A stretch of DNA of 64,000 nucleotides, from assembly GCF_014267175.1 (NCBI RefSeq), contig NZ_JACMTR010000002.1, positions 3,187,501-3,251,500 of the forward strand, in the 5' to 3' direction. This document shows, in pieces, positions 8,014-16,659 of this stretch (position 1 is the stretch's first letter; each line of letters begins with the position of its first letter). The stretch is from Pseudonocardia sp. C8. GTDB taxonomy: Bacteria > Actinomycetota > Actinomycetes > Mycobacteriales > Pseudonocardiaceae. The position numbers and the translations under genes were made by a program. The notes under the pieces were generated by a model. That model made no database searches and was not told the origin of the DNA. It worked only from the letters and a program-made list of their open reading frames with translations.

Positions 8014-8748
8014 GTGGCCACTCCGTTGCACCGCACACTCGCCGACGAGCTGCGCTCCCGGATCCGTTCCGGCGCCATCGGCGTCGGCGAGATGCTGCCG
8101 TCCGAGGCGGACCTGTGCCGGGAGTTCGCGACCTCACGGGGGCCGGTGCGCCAGGCACTGGCCGCCCTGCGGGACGAGGGGCTGATCGGCGGCGGGCAGG
8201 GCAGGCGGCCGGTGGTGCTCGACGACGTGCCGGCGCAGCCGTTCGAGTCGTTCCTGTCGTTCACCCGGCGGGCCGAGCTGACCGGGCACGTGCCCGGTCA
8301 GCGGCTGCACGAGATCGCGCTGCGCACCCCCGACGCCGGGACCAGCGCGGCCCTGCACCTGGAGCCCGGCGACTACGCCGTCCAGCTGATCCGGCTGCGG
8401 CTGCTCGACGACCGGCCGGCGATGCTCGAGCGGATGACCTTCGTCGAGAAGGTGGGCCGCCCGCTGCTGGAGGCCGACCTCAACGCCGGCTCGATCTACG
8501 CGTTGCTCACCGAGCACGGCGTCGACCTGCACACCGCCCGGCACACCTTCGACGCGGTCGCCGCCGACCGGCTCGACGCCGAGCTGCTGGGCGTCGCGCT
8601 CGGGCACCCGCTGTTGCGGGAACGGCGGCTGACCTGGAACGGCGCCGGCGAGGTGCTGGAATGGTCCGAGGACCGGTACCGCCCGGACGTCGCCACGGTG
8701 ACGATCACGAACACCCGCAGCGGCCGGGGCGCGTTCACCCGGGAGTGA
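8014..8748 (+). CDS. GntR-family regulator with UTRA domain (PhnF/HutC subfamily)
   Basis: This is a 244-residue regulator. Residues 5-70 form the GntR winged helix (TLADELRSRIRSGAIGVGEMLPSEADLCREFATSRGPVRQAL). The rest is a UTRA ligand domain ending in ...EWSEDRYRPDVATVTIT. The GTG at 8014 has no good ribosome site. UTRA regulators of phosphonate loci (PhnF, PhnR) sense phosphate or phosphonate metabolites. The gene is divergent from the transport/oxidase operon and convergent with the alcohol dehydrogenase; both of those units carry the CTTGT...ACAAG dyad, so it probably controls them and itself. Confidence 0.82.
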   Translation: MATPLHRTLADELRSRIRSGAIGVGEMLPSEADLCREFATSRGPVRQALAALRDEGLIGGGQGRRPVVLDDVPAQPFESFLSFTRRAELTGHVPGQRLHEIALRTPDAGTSAALHLEPGDYAVQLIRLRLLDDRPAMLERMTFVEKVGRPLLEADLNAGSIYALLTEHGVDLHTARHTFDAVAADRLDAELLGVALGHPLLRERRLTWNGAGEVLEWSEDRYRPDVATVTITNTRSGRGAFTRE

Positions 8749-8768
8749 CCGGCGGCCCGGGCCGGGGC

Positions 8769-9836
8769 TCAGGGACGCACGGCCTGGCGGGGTGCCGCCC
8801 CGGGCGTGCCGGCGGCGGCGAAGGCGGCGTCGAGGTCGTCGAGCGCCCAGGGGCCGCCGACGAGGTCGGCGAACGGGAACCGGGCGTGCTCGGCGGCGAG
8901 GAACCCGACCGCCGCGGCGAGGTGCCGGGGTGCGTAGTTGTGCACGCCGACGACCGTGTGCAGGCCGCGGACCAGGCCTTCCGGGTCGAGGTCGACCGGC
9001 GGCCCCGGTGTCACCGAACCGGCGAGCACCGCGGTGCCGCCGACGTCCAGCCCGTCCAGGCAGGTCCGCACGGCCGGCGCCGCCCCGGACAGCTCCAGCG
9101 CCACGTCGAAGGCCCGGGTGCCCGGGGACTCGACCGCCGCCGTCGCCCCGAAGCGCAGCGCCCGCGCCCGGCGGTCGGCGTGCGGGTCGGCGACGACGAC
9201 CTCGGCGCCCGCCCGGGCGGCCATCGCGACCGCGGTCACCCCGAGCATCCCGGCCCCGGTGACCAGCACCCGGTCGCCGGGACCGACCGGCCCGGCGGCG
9301 TCGAGCACGGCCGCGACGGTGGCGGTCGCGCAGGACGCGGGGGCGGCGACACCGTCCGGGACCGCGTCCGGGACGACCGCGGTGGCCGTCCCCGGGGCGA
9401 GCACGCAATGGCTGGCGAACCCCCCGGTCAGCGGGTGCGCCTCGTCGAGCGGCTGGTGGCCGTACTTGACCAGGCCGGTGCACTTCTGCGGGATGCCGCG
9501 GCGGCAGCGCCGGCACGTCCCGCAGGACGCGGCGACCGACCAGACGATCCGGTCGCCGGCCCGGACCGGGCTGCCGTCCCCGTGCCGCGGGCCGTCCGGG
9601 ACCTCACCCACCGCCACGACCCGGCCGACCTGCTCGTGACCGAGCACCCCCGGGGCCGGCGACGGCCGCCGGCCCCGGGTGGTGTGCAGGTCCGATCCGC
9701 AGACCGTGGCGAGGTCGACCGCGACCAGCACCTCACCGGGCCCGGGGCGCTCCGGGAGCGGGGTGGAGACGATACGGAACGGCGCACCGACCCCGTCCCA
9801 GCGTGCGTAGCGGGCGGTGGGCGCGGTGACCGTCAT
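8769..9836 (-). CDS. Zinc-binding alcohol dehydrogenase of phosphonate clusters (HpnZ/TIGR03366 type)
   Basis: This 355-residue medium-chain dehydrogenase has the catalytic zinc ligands in CGSDLHTTRG and GHEQVGRVV, a four-cysteine structural zinc lobe (CGTCRRCRRGIPQKC) and an NAD(P)-binding GAGMLGVTAVAMAARAG. The ATG at 9836 is used; upstream in-frame codons run through the operator. This family was named for its association with phosphonate catabolism and probably interconverts an alcohol and aldehyde phosphonate or the released aldehyde. It is transcribed on its own, convergent with the GntR gene. Confidence 0.75.
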   Translation of the reverse strand: MTVTAPTARYARWDGVGAPFRIVSTPLPERPGPGEVLVAVDLATVCGSDLHTTRGRRPSPAPGVLGHEQVGRVVAVGEVPDGPRHGDGSPVRAGDRIVWSVAASCGTCRRCRRGIPQKCTGLVKYGHQPLDEAHPLTGGFASHCVLAPGTATAVVPDAVPDGVAAPASCATATVAAVLDAAGPVGPGDRVLVTGAGMLGVTAVAMAARAGAEVVVADPHADRRARALRFGATAAVESPGTRAFDVALELSGAAPAVRTCLDGLDVGGTAVLAGSVTPGPPVDLDPEGLVRGLHTVVGVHNYAPRHLAAAVGFLAAEHARFPFADLVGGPWALDDLDAAFAAAGTPGAAPRQAVRP

Positions 9837-9875
9837 GCCGGCAGGGTCGCAGCGGCCGGTAGCGGCGTCCACCAA

Positions 9876-9889
9876 CTTGTATCGACAAG
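9876..9889. promoter_or_regulatory. Inverted repeat CTTGT-N4-ACAAG, second probable GntR operator
   Basis: CTTGTATCGACAAG lies 40 bp upstream of the alcohol dehydrogenase start. It shares the CTTGT/ACAAG arms and the same overall length with the site at 7930-7943. The matching sites tie the dehydrogenase to the transporter/oxidase operon although the two are more than 2 kb apart and separated by the regulator. Confidence 0.62.
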
Positions 9890-9921
9890 CTGGTGAACGC
9901 CGCGCACGGTGAGCGCCCCGG

Positions 9922-12252
9922 TCAGGAGACGGCGCCCCGGTCAGAGACGATGTGCTCGGGCCGGATCGGCACCCGGCGCAGGTCCTTGCCGGTCGCCGCC
10001 CGGATCGCCGCCGCCACCGCGGGCCCGCTGGAGATGGTCGGCGGCTCGCCGACCCCGCGGACCCCGTACGGGGCGTGCGGGTCCGGGTACTCCAGCACCT
10101 CGATCCGCATCGGCGGCGTGTCCAGCACGGTCGGGATGAGGTAGTCGGTGAACGACGGGTTGCGCACCTGCCCGTCGGTGACCAGCACCTCCTCCATCAG
10201 GGCCAGCCCCATTCCCTGCACCGACCCGCCCTGGATCTGCCCGAGCACGGCGTCCGGGTTGATCGCCTTCCCGACGTCCTGCGCGGTGTCCAGCGCGATC
10301 ACCTTGACCAGGCCCAGGTCGACGTCGACGTCGACCACGGCGCGGTGGGCGGAGAACGCGTACTGCACGTGCGCGTCGCCCTGGCCGGTCTCCGGGTCCG
10401 GCTCGAACGTCGGCCGGTGCCGCCACTCGGTGGTCTCCTCGACCGCGCCGTCGCCCAGCACCTCGACCAGCCCGGCGAGCACCTCGCCACCGGCCCCGAC
10501 GACCTTGTCACCGTCCAGCCGCAGTGACGCCGCGGGCACGCCGAGCGTGGCGGCGGCCCGCTCCAGCACCCGGGCCCGGACCAGCTCGCAGGCCGCCCGC
10601 ACCGCACCACCGGTGACGTAGGTCTGCCGCGACGCCGACGTCGAGCCCGCCGACCCGACCGAGGTGTCGGCCGGCTCGATCACCACCCGGGTCACGCCGA
10701 GCTCGGTACGGGCGATCTGCGCCTGCACCGAGACCAGGCCCTGGCCGACCTCGGCGGCCGCGGTGTGCACCGAGGCCACCGGCTCGCCGCCGGTGACCGA
10801 CAGCCGGACCCGGGCCGTGGAGTAGTCGTCGAAGCCCTCGGAGAAGCCGACGTTCTTGTAGGTGACCGAGTAGCCGATCCCGCGCCGGACGCCCTCGCCG
10901 TGCGTGGTGTTCCCCACCCCGCCGGGCAGCTCCAGCAGGTCGGTGCCCCGTTCCCCGGGCAGCGGCATGTCCCGGACCCGCTGGATCAGCTCGGCCACCG
11001 GTGCCGCGGAGTCGATCGTCTGCCCGGTGATGTTCGGGTCGCCCTCGCGCATCCCGTTGCGGGCACGCAGCTCGACCGGGTCGGCGCCGACCCGCTCGGC
11101 GAGGGCGTCCATCAGGTACTCGTGGGCGAACGCGGCCTGCACGCAGCCGAAGCCGCGCATCGCCCCGCACGGCGGGTTGTTCGTGTACACACCGCGGGCG
11201 ACCATGTCGACGACCGGGAACCGGTAGGGGCCCAGCCCGAGCGTGCCGCCGTTGCCGACGACGGCCCCGGTGGACGACGCGTAGGCGCCGCCGTCGAAGA
11301 GGATCTCGGCCTTCCCGTAGCGCAGGGTGCCGTCGGTGTCCGCGCCGAACTCGTACCGCAGCCGGGCCGGATGCCGGTGCACGTGCCCGAAGAAGGACTC
11401 CTCGCGCGAGTAGCTCATCTTCACCGGCTTGCCGGTGCGCAGCGCCAGCAGGCAGGCGTGCACGTGCATCGAGAGGTCCTCGCGGCCGCCGAACGCGCCG
11501 CCGACCCCGGCCAGGTGCAGCCGGGCCGCCTCCGGTCCGATGCCCAGCACCCGCTGCACCTGCTGCTGGTCGGTGTGCAGCCACTGGGTCGCCACGTAGA
11601 GGTCGACGCCGCCCTCACCGTCCGGCACGGCCAGCCCGGACTCCGGGCCGAGGAACGCCTGGTCCTGCATGCCGACCTCGAACTCGCAGGACACGACGAC
11701 CGGCGCGTCGGGGATCGGCCCGCCGCGCCGGACCGGTATCTCGCGGACGAGGTTGCCGGTGGGGTGGGACGGGTGCAGCAGCGGCGCGTCCGGATCGAGC
11801 GCGCGGCCCGGATCGGTGAGCGCGGGCAGCACCTCGTACTCGACGGCGATCTCCGCGGCGGCCCGGCGGGCGGTCTCCGGGTGCTCGGCGGCGACCAGGG
11901 CCACCGGCTCGCCCTGGTACCGCACGACGTCCTCGGCCAGCGCCGGCTGGTCGGCGTGCTCCAGGCCGGTGCGGTTCACCCCCGGCACGTCGGCGGCGGT
12001 GAGCACCGCGAACACGCCCGGCCGGGCCAGCGCCGCGGTGGTGTCGATCGAGACGATCCGGGCGTGCGGGTGCGGGCTGCGCAGGGTCACCCCCCAGCAC
12101 ATGTCCTCGTGCCAGAGGTCCGACGAGTAGGCGAACTCGCCGGTGACCTTGAGCGTGCCGTCCGGGCGGAGCGGGCTGTCGCCGATCCGGCCGCTGGTGG
12201 CCGAGGTGCGGTCCCCGCCCGTGGTGGTGGTGCGCGGTTCGGTGGTGGTCAT
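9922..12252 (-). CDS. pucD: Xanthine dehydrogenase, molybdopterin-binding subunit
   Basis: This 776-residue subunit oxidises hypoxanthine/xanthine toward urate with the FAD and Fe-S partners encoded upstream. Molybdenum-site motifs are visible: GGAFGGRED, GAMRGFGCVQAAF, the Q-loop AEVGQGL and the C-terminal GVRGVGEPP with the catalytic glutamate. The preceding N-terminal hammerhead domain starts at about residue 25. The ATG at 12252 overlaps the stop of the deaminase (ATGA). The long in-frame extension upstream is out-of-frame reading of the deaminase gene. The symbol follows the Bacillus puc naming, which fits best but is not certain. Confidence 0.85.
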   Translation of the reverse strand: MTTTEPRTTTTGGDRTSATSGRIGDSPLRPDGTLKVTGEFAYSSDLWHEDMCWGVTLRSPHPHARIVSIDTTAALARPGVFAVLTAADVPGVNRTGLEHADQPALAEDVVRYQGEPVALVAAEHPETARRAAAEIAVEYEVLPALTDPGRALDPDAPLLHPSHPTGNLVREIPVRRGGPIPDAPVVVSCEFEVGMQDQAFLGPESGLAVPDGEGGVDLYVATQWLHTDQQQVQRVLGIGPEAARLHLAGVGGAFGGREDLSMHVHACLLALRTGKPVKMSYSREESFFGHVHRHPARLRYEFGADTDGTLRYGKAEILFDGGAYASSTGAVVGNGGTLGLGPYRFPVVDMVARGVYTNNPPCGAMRGFGCVQAAFAHEYLMDALAERVGADPVELRARNGMREGDPNITGQTIDSAAPVAELIQRVRDMPLPGERGTDLLELPGGVGNTTHGEGVRRGIGYSVTYKNVGFSEGFDDYSTARVRLSVTGGEPVASVHTAAAEVGQGLVSVQAQIARTELGVTRVVIEPADTSVGSAGSTSASRQTYVTGGAVRAACELVRARVLERAAATLGVPAASLRLDGDKVVGAGGEVLAGLVEVLGDGAVEETTEWRHRPTFEPDPETGQGDAHVQYAFSAHRAVVDVDVDLGLVKVIALDTAQDVGKAINPDAVLGQIQGGSVQGMGLALMEEVLVTDGQVRNPSFTDYLIPTVLDTPPMRIEVLEYPDPHAPYGVRGVGEPPTISSGPAVAAAIRAATGKDLRRVPIRPEHIVSDRGAVS

Positions 12253-13595
12253 GACGCCTTTCCCAGCAGGTCGCGGTGCACCGCCGCGCACTCGGCGGCG
12301 ACGGTCTCGGTGTCCACGGTCAGCACCCGGTCGTGCTCGACGACCGGCCGGCCGCCGACCAGCGACAGCTCCAGCGGCGGCGGCGAGCCGAGGACGAGCG
12401 CCGCGACCGGGTCGGCGACGTCGACGTGCGCGAGCCCGTCGATCCGCCACAGCGCGAGGTCGGCCAGCTTGCCGGGCTCGATCGAGCCGATCTCGTCGTC
12501 GCGCCCGAGCACCCGGGCACCGCCGAGGGTCCCCATCTCCAGGGCGTCCCGGATGCCGAGCGCGGTGGGCCCGCCGACGGCCCGGGCGAACAGCAACGAG
12601 TTGCGGACCTCGTCGAGCATCACCGACGACTCGTTGGACGCCGCCCCGTCGACCCCGAGCCCGACGACCGCCCCGGCGGCACGCAGGTCCCGGACCCGGG
12701 CGATCCCGGCACCCAGCCGGCCGTTCGAGGTGGGGCAGTGCGCGACGCCGGTGCCCGACGCGCCGATCGTGTGCACCGCGTCGTCGTCGAGGTGCACGGT
12801 GTGGGCGAACCACACGTCCGGGCCGGTCCAGCCCAGGTCGGCGACGTACTCGGTCGGGGTGCAGCCGAAGCGCTCGCGGCAGAAGTCCTCCTCGTCGCGG
12901 GTCTCGGCCAGGTGGGTGTGCATCCGCACGCCCAGCTCCCGGGCCAGCTCGGCCGACGACCGCATAAGCTCCCCCGTCACCGTGAACGGCGAGCACGGCG
13001 CGAGCGCGATCCGCACCATCGCCCCCGGCGACGGGTCGTGCCAGCGTGCGACGGCCTCGGCGGAGGCGGCCAGGATCGCGTCGACGTCCTCGACGACGTG
13101 GTCGGGCGGCAGCCCGCCGGCGCTGCGCCCGAGGTCCATCGAGCCGCGGGTCGGGTGGAACCGCACGCCCACGTCGCCGGCCGCCTTGATCAGCGCGCCG
13201 AGCAGGTCGCCGCCCTCGCGCGGGAAGACGTAGTGGTGGTCGGTGGAGGTGGTGACGCCGGACCGGGCCAGGTGGGCGAGCGCGCCGGTCGCGCCGGCGT
13301 GCACCGCGCGCTCGTCGATCCCGGCCCAGACCGGGTAGAGCGTGCGCAGCCACTCGAACAGGGTCGCGTCCACGGCCAGGCCGCGGGTGACCCACTGGTA
13401 CAGGTGGTGGTGGGTGTTGACCAGGCCGGGGGTGAGCAGGCAGCCGCGGCCGTCGACGACCCGGTGCTCGCCGTCGGGGCGCGGGGCCGGGCCGGGCCCG
13501 ACCGCGGCGATCCGGTCCCCGTCGATCACGACGTGCCCGCCCGGGTGCTCCTGCCCGGAGACGGTGACGACGTGCGCGCCCTCGATGACGATCAC
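12249..13595 (-). CDS. 8-oxoguanine deaminase-type amidohydrolase
   Basis: This 448-residue amidohydrolase of the guanine/8-oxoguanine deaminase group has the metal site HHH in TPGLVNTHHHLY, HTHLAET, a second His in HTVHLDDDAV and the Asp in GLGVDGAASN. Segments such as GVTTSTDHHYVF, HPTRGSMDLG and RIALAPCSPF match the 8-oxoguanine deaminase subgroup rather than classical guanine deaminase. The reaction gives urate from 8-oxoguanine. The GTG at 13595 overlaps the Fe-S subunit stop and the 3' end overlaps pucD, so it is embedded in the xanthine dehydrogenase operon. Plain guanine deaminase activity cannot be excluded. Confidence 0.8.
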   Translation of the reverse strand: MIVIEGAHVVTVSGQEHPGGHVVIDGDRIAAVGPGPAPRPDGEHRVVDGRGCLLTPGLVNTHHHLYQWVTRGLAVDATLFEWLRTLYPVWAGIDERAVHAGATGALAHLARSGVTTSTDHHYVFPREGGDLLGALIKAAGDVGVRFHPTRGSMDLGRSAGGLPPDHVVEDVDAILAASAEAVARWHDPSPGAMVRIALAPCSPFTVTGELMRSSAELARELGVRMHTHLAETRDEEDFCRERFGCTPTEYVADLGWTGPDVWFAHTVHLDDDAVHTIGASGTGVAHCPTSNGRLGAGIARVRDLRAAGAVVGLGVDGAASNESSVMLDEVRNSLLFARAVGGPTALGIRDALEMGTLGGARVLGRDDEIGSIEPGKLADLALWRIDGLAHVDVADPVAALVLGSPPPLELSLVGGRPVVEHDRVLTVDTETVAAECAAVHRDLLGKAS

Positions 13596-14113
13596 CGGGA
13601 ACCCCCGGTGCGCTCGGCGGACGTGCTCCGCACGGTGTCGAGGCGTGCTTCGCCGGCGCTCCGCACGGCATCCAGGATCTTCTCGTAGCCCGTGCACCGG
13701 CACAGGTTCCCGGCCAGCGCCTCCCGGATCTCCGGGTCGGTGGGGCGGGGGTTCCGCTCGAGCAGGTCGTGCGTGCTCACGATGAGCCCCGGGGTGCAGA
13801 ACCCGCACTGCACGGCACCGTTCTCGACGAACGCCCGCTGGACGGGATCGAGCTCGCGGTCCTCGCCGGCTCCGCTGCCGATCCCCTCCACGGTCGTGAC
13901 CTCGCGCCCCGCCGCCTGACCGGCCGCGACCAGGCAGGAGCAGACGGGCGTCCCGTCCAGGTAGACGGTGCAGGAGCCGCACTCGCCCTGCTCGCAGGCG
14001 TTCTTCGAGCCGGGCAGCCCGAGCCGCTCGCGCAGCAGGTACAGCAGGCTCTCCCCCGGCCAGACGTCGTCGGCGTCACGGGAGGTGCCGTTCACGGTGA
14101 GCTCGATGCGCAT
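13592..14113 (-). CDS. pucE: Xanthine dehydrogenase, [2Fe-2S] subunit
   Basis: This 173-residue electron-transfer subunit has an N-terminal plant-type ferredoxin domain with CEQGECGSCTV plus a downstream Cys (PVCSC), and a C-terminal four-helix domain with CGFCTPG and CRCTGYEKI, which binds the second cluster. The C-terminus is about 20 residues longer than the minimal family, with a low-complexity tail. The ATG at 14113 shares one base with the FAD-subunit stop (TGATG), indicating translational coupling. Confidence 0.88.
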   Translation of the reverse strand: MRIELTVNGTSRDADDVWPGESLLYLLRERLGLPGSKNACEQGECGSCTVYLDGTPVCSCLVAAGQAAGREVTTVEGIGSGAGEDRELDPVQRAFVENGAVQCGFCTPGLIVSTHDLLERNPRPTDPEIREALAGNLCRCTGYEKILDAVRSAGEARLDTVRSTSAERTGGSR

Positions 14114-14994
14114 CAGGCGGCCCTCTTCTCGGTGCTGCGGTGGGCCTCCCAGGCCCAGGTCAGGGTGCGGCGGGCGAGCACGGCCAGCACGTGCCGGCGG
14201 TAGTCGGCGCTGCCGCGGACGTCGTCGATCGGGGAGGCGGCGGCCCGGACCCGGTTCCCGAACTCGGTGACGAGCGACTCGGGCAGCGGCGCGCGGGACT
14301 CCCACAGCCCCGCCGCGGACAGCTCGCCGGACAGGAAGTCCTCGGCGTCGAGCGCCCGGCGCGGGGTGGGCGCCGCGGAGCCGATCCCGGTGCCGACCCG
14401 GCCCCGTTCGGGGTGCAGGGCCAGCGCGAACGCGGTCACCGCGATCACCATGGCGTTCCGCGGACCGATCTTGGCGAACTGCTGCGGCCCGGTCGCCGGG
14501 GCGACGTGCACGGCCGCGATCAGCTCGTCCGGCTCCAGCACCGAGCGCTTGGGCCCGGTGAAGAACTCGGCGACCGGCACCCGGCGCACCCCGCGGACCG
14601 AGGCGATCTCGACCTCGGCACCGGAGGCGAGCAGCGGCGGGTGGCAGTCCCCGGCCGGCGACGCCGACCCCAGGTTGCCACCCGCGGTGCCCCGGTTGCG
14701 GATCTGCGGGGAGCCGACGGTGCGGGCGGCCATCGCCAGCCCGGGCAGCTCCGCGCCCAGCTCGGTGATCATCCGGGTGTACGGGACGCCGGCGCCCAGC
14801 CGGATCCGGCCGTCGACCCGGTCGACGGCGGCGAGTTCGGGCACCCGGGTCAGGTCGAGCAGGGCGGGCGGGCGGCGGCGGTCGAAGTTCAGCTCGACCA
14901 TCACGTCGGTGCCCCCGGCGACCGGGACCGCGTCCGGGTGCCCGGCCTTCACCGCCAGGGCCTGGTCCCAGCTCGTCGGTACGTGGAAGTCCAT
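14113..14994 (-). CDS. pucC: Xanthine dehydrogenase, FAD-binding subunit
   Basis: This 293-residue CO-dehydrogenase-flavoprotein-type subunit has the FAD-binding segments PVAGGTDVMVELN, GSPQIRNRGTAGGNLGSASPAGD and a C-terminal CODH_C domain. ATG 14994 is the first gene of the four-gene xdh operon and is divergent from pucR, with a 93-bp shared promoter region. It passes electrons from the Fe-S subunit to NAD+ or another acceptor. Confidence 0.87.
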   Translation of the reverse strand: MDFHVPTSWDQALAVKAGHPDAVPVAGGTDVMVELNFDRRRPPALLDLTRVPELAAVDRVDGRIRLGAGVPYTRMITELGAELPGLAMAARTVGSPQIRNRGTAGGNLGSASPAGDCHPPLLASGAEVEIASVRGVRRVPVAEFFTGPKRSVLEPDELIAAVHVAPATGPQQFAKIGPRNAMVIAVTAFALALHPERGRVGTGIGSAAPTPRRALDAEDFLSGELSAAGLWESRAPLPESLVTEFGNRVRAAASPIDDVRGSADYRRHVLAVLARRTLTWAWEAHRSTEKRAA

Positions 14995-15087
14995 GCCGAG
15001 AATGCAACCGCGTCCCGGCCACGGCCAGAAGCCGCCGCGCGGACAAAACGTGCTCCCGCTCACCCGCGCCCGTTGTATGTTCCTCCA

Positions 15088-16638
15088 ATGCTGCTGTCCG
15101 AGCTGGTGGCCCGCCGTGAGCTCGGGCTGCGCGTGCTGCACGGGACGGCGGCCGACCTGGACCGCTCGGTGCGCTGGGTCTACACCACCGACCTGCCGGA
15201 TCCGTCGCGCTACCTGGGGGGTGGCGAGCTGGTCATCTCCGGGCTCGTGTGGCGCCGGAGCGCGGCCGACAGCGAGCGGTTCGTGGCCGCGGTCGCCGCG
15301 GCCGGGGCGGCCGCGCTGGCCGCAGGGGAGGCCGTGTTCGGGGACGTGCCCGACGACGTCGTCGACGCCTGCCGCCGGTACGGCCTGGTGCTGATCGCCG
15401 TCCCGGAGCACGTCTCGTTCGGGGCGGTCACCGAGACCGTCGTCGGCGCGCTGTCCGCGGCCCGCGGGGACCGGCTCGCCCACACCCTGGGCCGGCACCG
15501 GCGGCTGCTCGCCGCGTTCGCCGAGGGCGCCGATCTCACCGACCTCGCCGGTTCGGTGTCGGCCGGGACCGGCCTGACCTGCCGGGTGCTGACGGCCGGT
15601 GGCGCGCTGCTGGCCGGCCCGCCGCTGCCCGCCGACGACCGGGACGCCGTGGTCGCCGCGTTCCTCACCGCCGAACGGCTACCGGTGACCGCGGCCCGCC
15701 ACCTCGTCGTCCCGGCCGCGCCGGGGACCGCGCGGACCACCAGCTGGCTGGTCGCGGCGGAGCTCCCGCCGGGGCGCGAGGCCGACACCGAGGCCGTCGA
15801 CGCCGTCGGGGAGCTCGCCGCCATCGCCGCGCTCGACCGCTCCCGCCGCCGTGAGGGCACCGCGGTGGCCCGGTCGATCGCCGACGACGCGCTCGCCCGG
15901 ATCGCGGGTGGGGAGGGGGACCGGCCGGAGACGCGGGCCCGGCTGCGGCAGGCCGGGGTGGAACCGGACGGCACGCTGGTGGTGCTCGTCCTGCGGGCCG
16001 ACGACGACGCCGACCCGGCGGGCACCGCGTACGCCCTGCTGGTGGATGCCCTGGCAGGCGCCGGCCCGGCCGCCGTCGGGGTGCACGGCGGAGCCGCCGT
16101 CGCCGTGCTGGCCGTGCCCGGCGCGGACGCGGCGCCGGACGCCGGCCCCGTGGCCGACCCGGTGGCCGGCGTGCTCGACCGGCTCCACCGGCTGGGGCCC
16201 GGCCTGGCCGGGCGGCGGCTGTGTGCCGGTGTCGGGCACCCGTCGTCGGCGGACGCGCTCTCCGGGGCGCTCGGCGAGGCCGGGCACGCGGCCGAGCTGG
16301 CCGCGCACCGGCCCGGCCCGGTGGCCGCGGTCCGGGCCGGGGAGATCACCTCGCACGTGGCGCTGCTGGCGGGGGTGCCCGACGAGGTGCGCCGCGGGTT
16401 CGCCGCGCAGGTGCTGGGCCCGGTCCTCGACCACGACGCGCGGTCCGGGGCCGGGCTCGCCGACACCCTCGCCACGTTCCTCGACGAATCGGGGTCGTGG
16501 AGCCGCACCGCCGCCCGCCTGCACCTGCACGTGAACACGGTGCGGTACCGGATCGGGCGGGTCGAGGCGCTGACCGGGCGGGACCTGGGCTCGTTCCCCG
16601 ACCGCGTCGACCTGTACCTGGCGTTGCGGTCTCGGTGA
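15088..16638 (+). CDS. pucR: PucR-family purine catabolism regulator
   Basis: This is a 516-residue regulator. Residues 1-125 are the PucR N-terminal domain (LLSELVARRELGLRVLHG...VRWVYTTDLPDPSRYLGGGELVISG). A GGDEF-like CdaR domain lies in the middle, and a PucR-type helix-turn-helix is at the C-terminus (SWSRTAARLHLHVNTVRYRIGRVEALTG). It is divergent from the xanthine dehydrogenase operon and most likely activates it when purine or ureide intermediates are present. A TATGTT hexamer (15076-15081) lies 6 nt before the ATG, so the message may be leaderless. Confidence 0.88.
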   Translation: MLLSELVARRELGLRVLHGTAADLDRSVRWVYTTDLPDPSRYLGGGELVISGLVWRRSAADSERFVAAVAAAGAAALAAGEAVFGDVPDDVVDACRRYGLVLIAVPEHVSFGAVTETVVGALSAARGDRLAHTLGRHRRLLAAFAEGADLTDLAGSVSAGTGLTCRVLTAGGALLAGPPLPADDRDAVVAAFLTAERLPVTAARHLVVPAAPGTARTTSWLVAAELPPGREADTEAVDAVGELAAIAALDRSRRREGTAVARSIADDALARIAGGEGDRPETRARLRQAGVEPDGTLVVLVLRADDDADPAGTAYALLVDALAGAGPAAVGVHGGAAVAVLAVPGADAAPDAGPVADPVAGVLDRLHRLGPGLAGRRLCAGVGHPSSADALSGALGEAGHAAELAAHRPGPVAAVRAGEITSHVALLAGVPDEVRRGFAAQVLGPVLDHDARSGAGLADTLATFLDESGSWSRTAARLHLHVNTVRYRIGRVEALTGRDLGSFPDRVDLYLALRSR

Positions 16639-16659
16639 GGCCCGGCCCCGCCCGGCCGG

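Noticed and set aside
9922..13671. A 1249-residue reading frame covering the molybdenum subunit and the deaminase
   Set aside because: Beyond 12252 it is the out-of-frame reading of the deaminase gene, which has its own conserved motifs.
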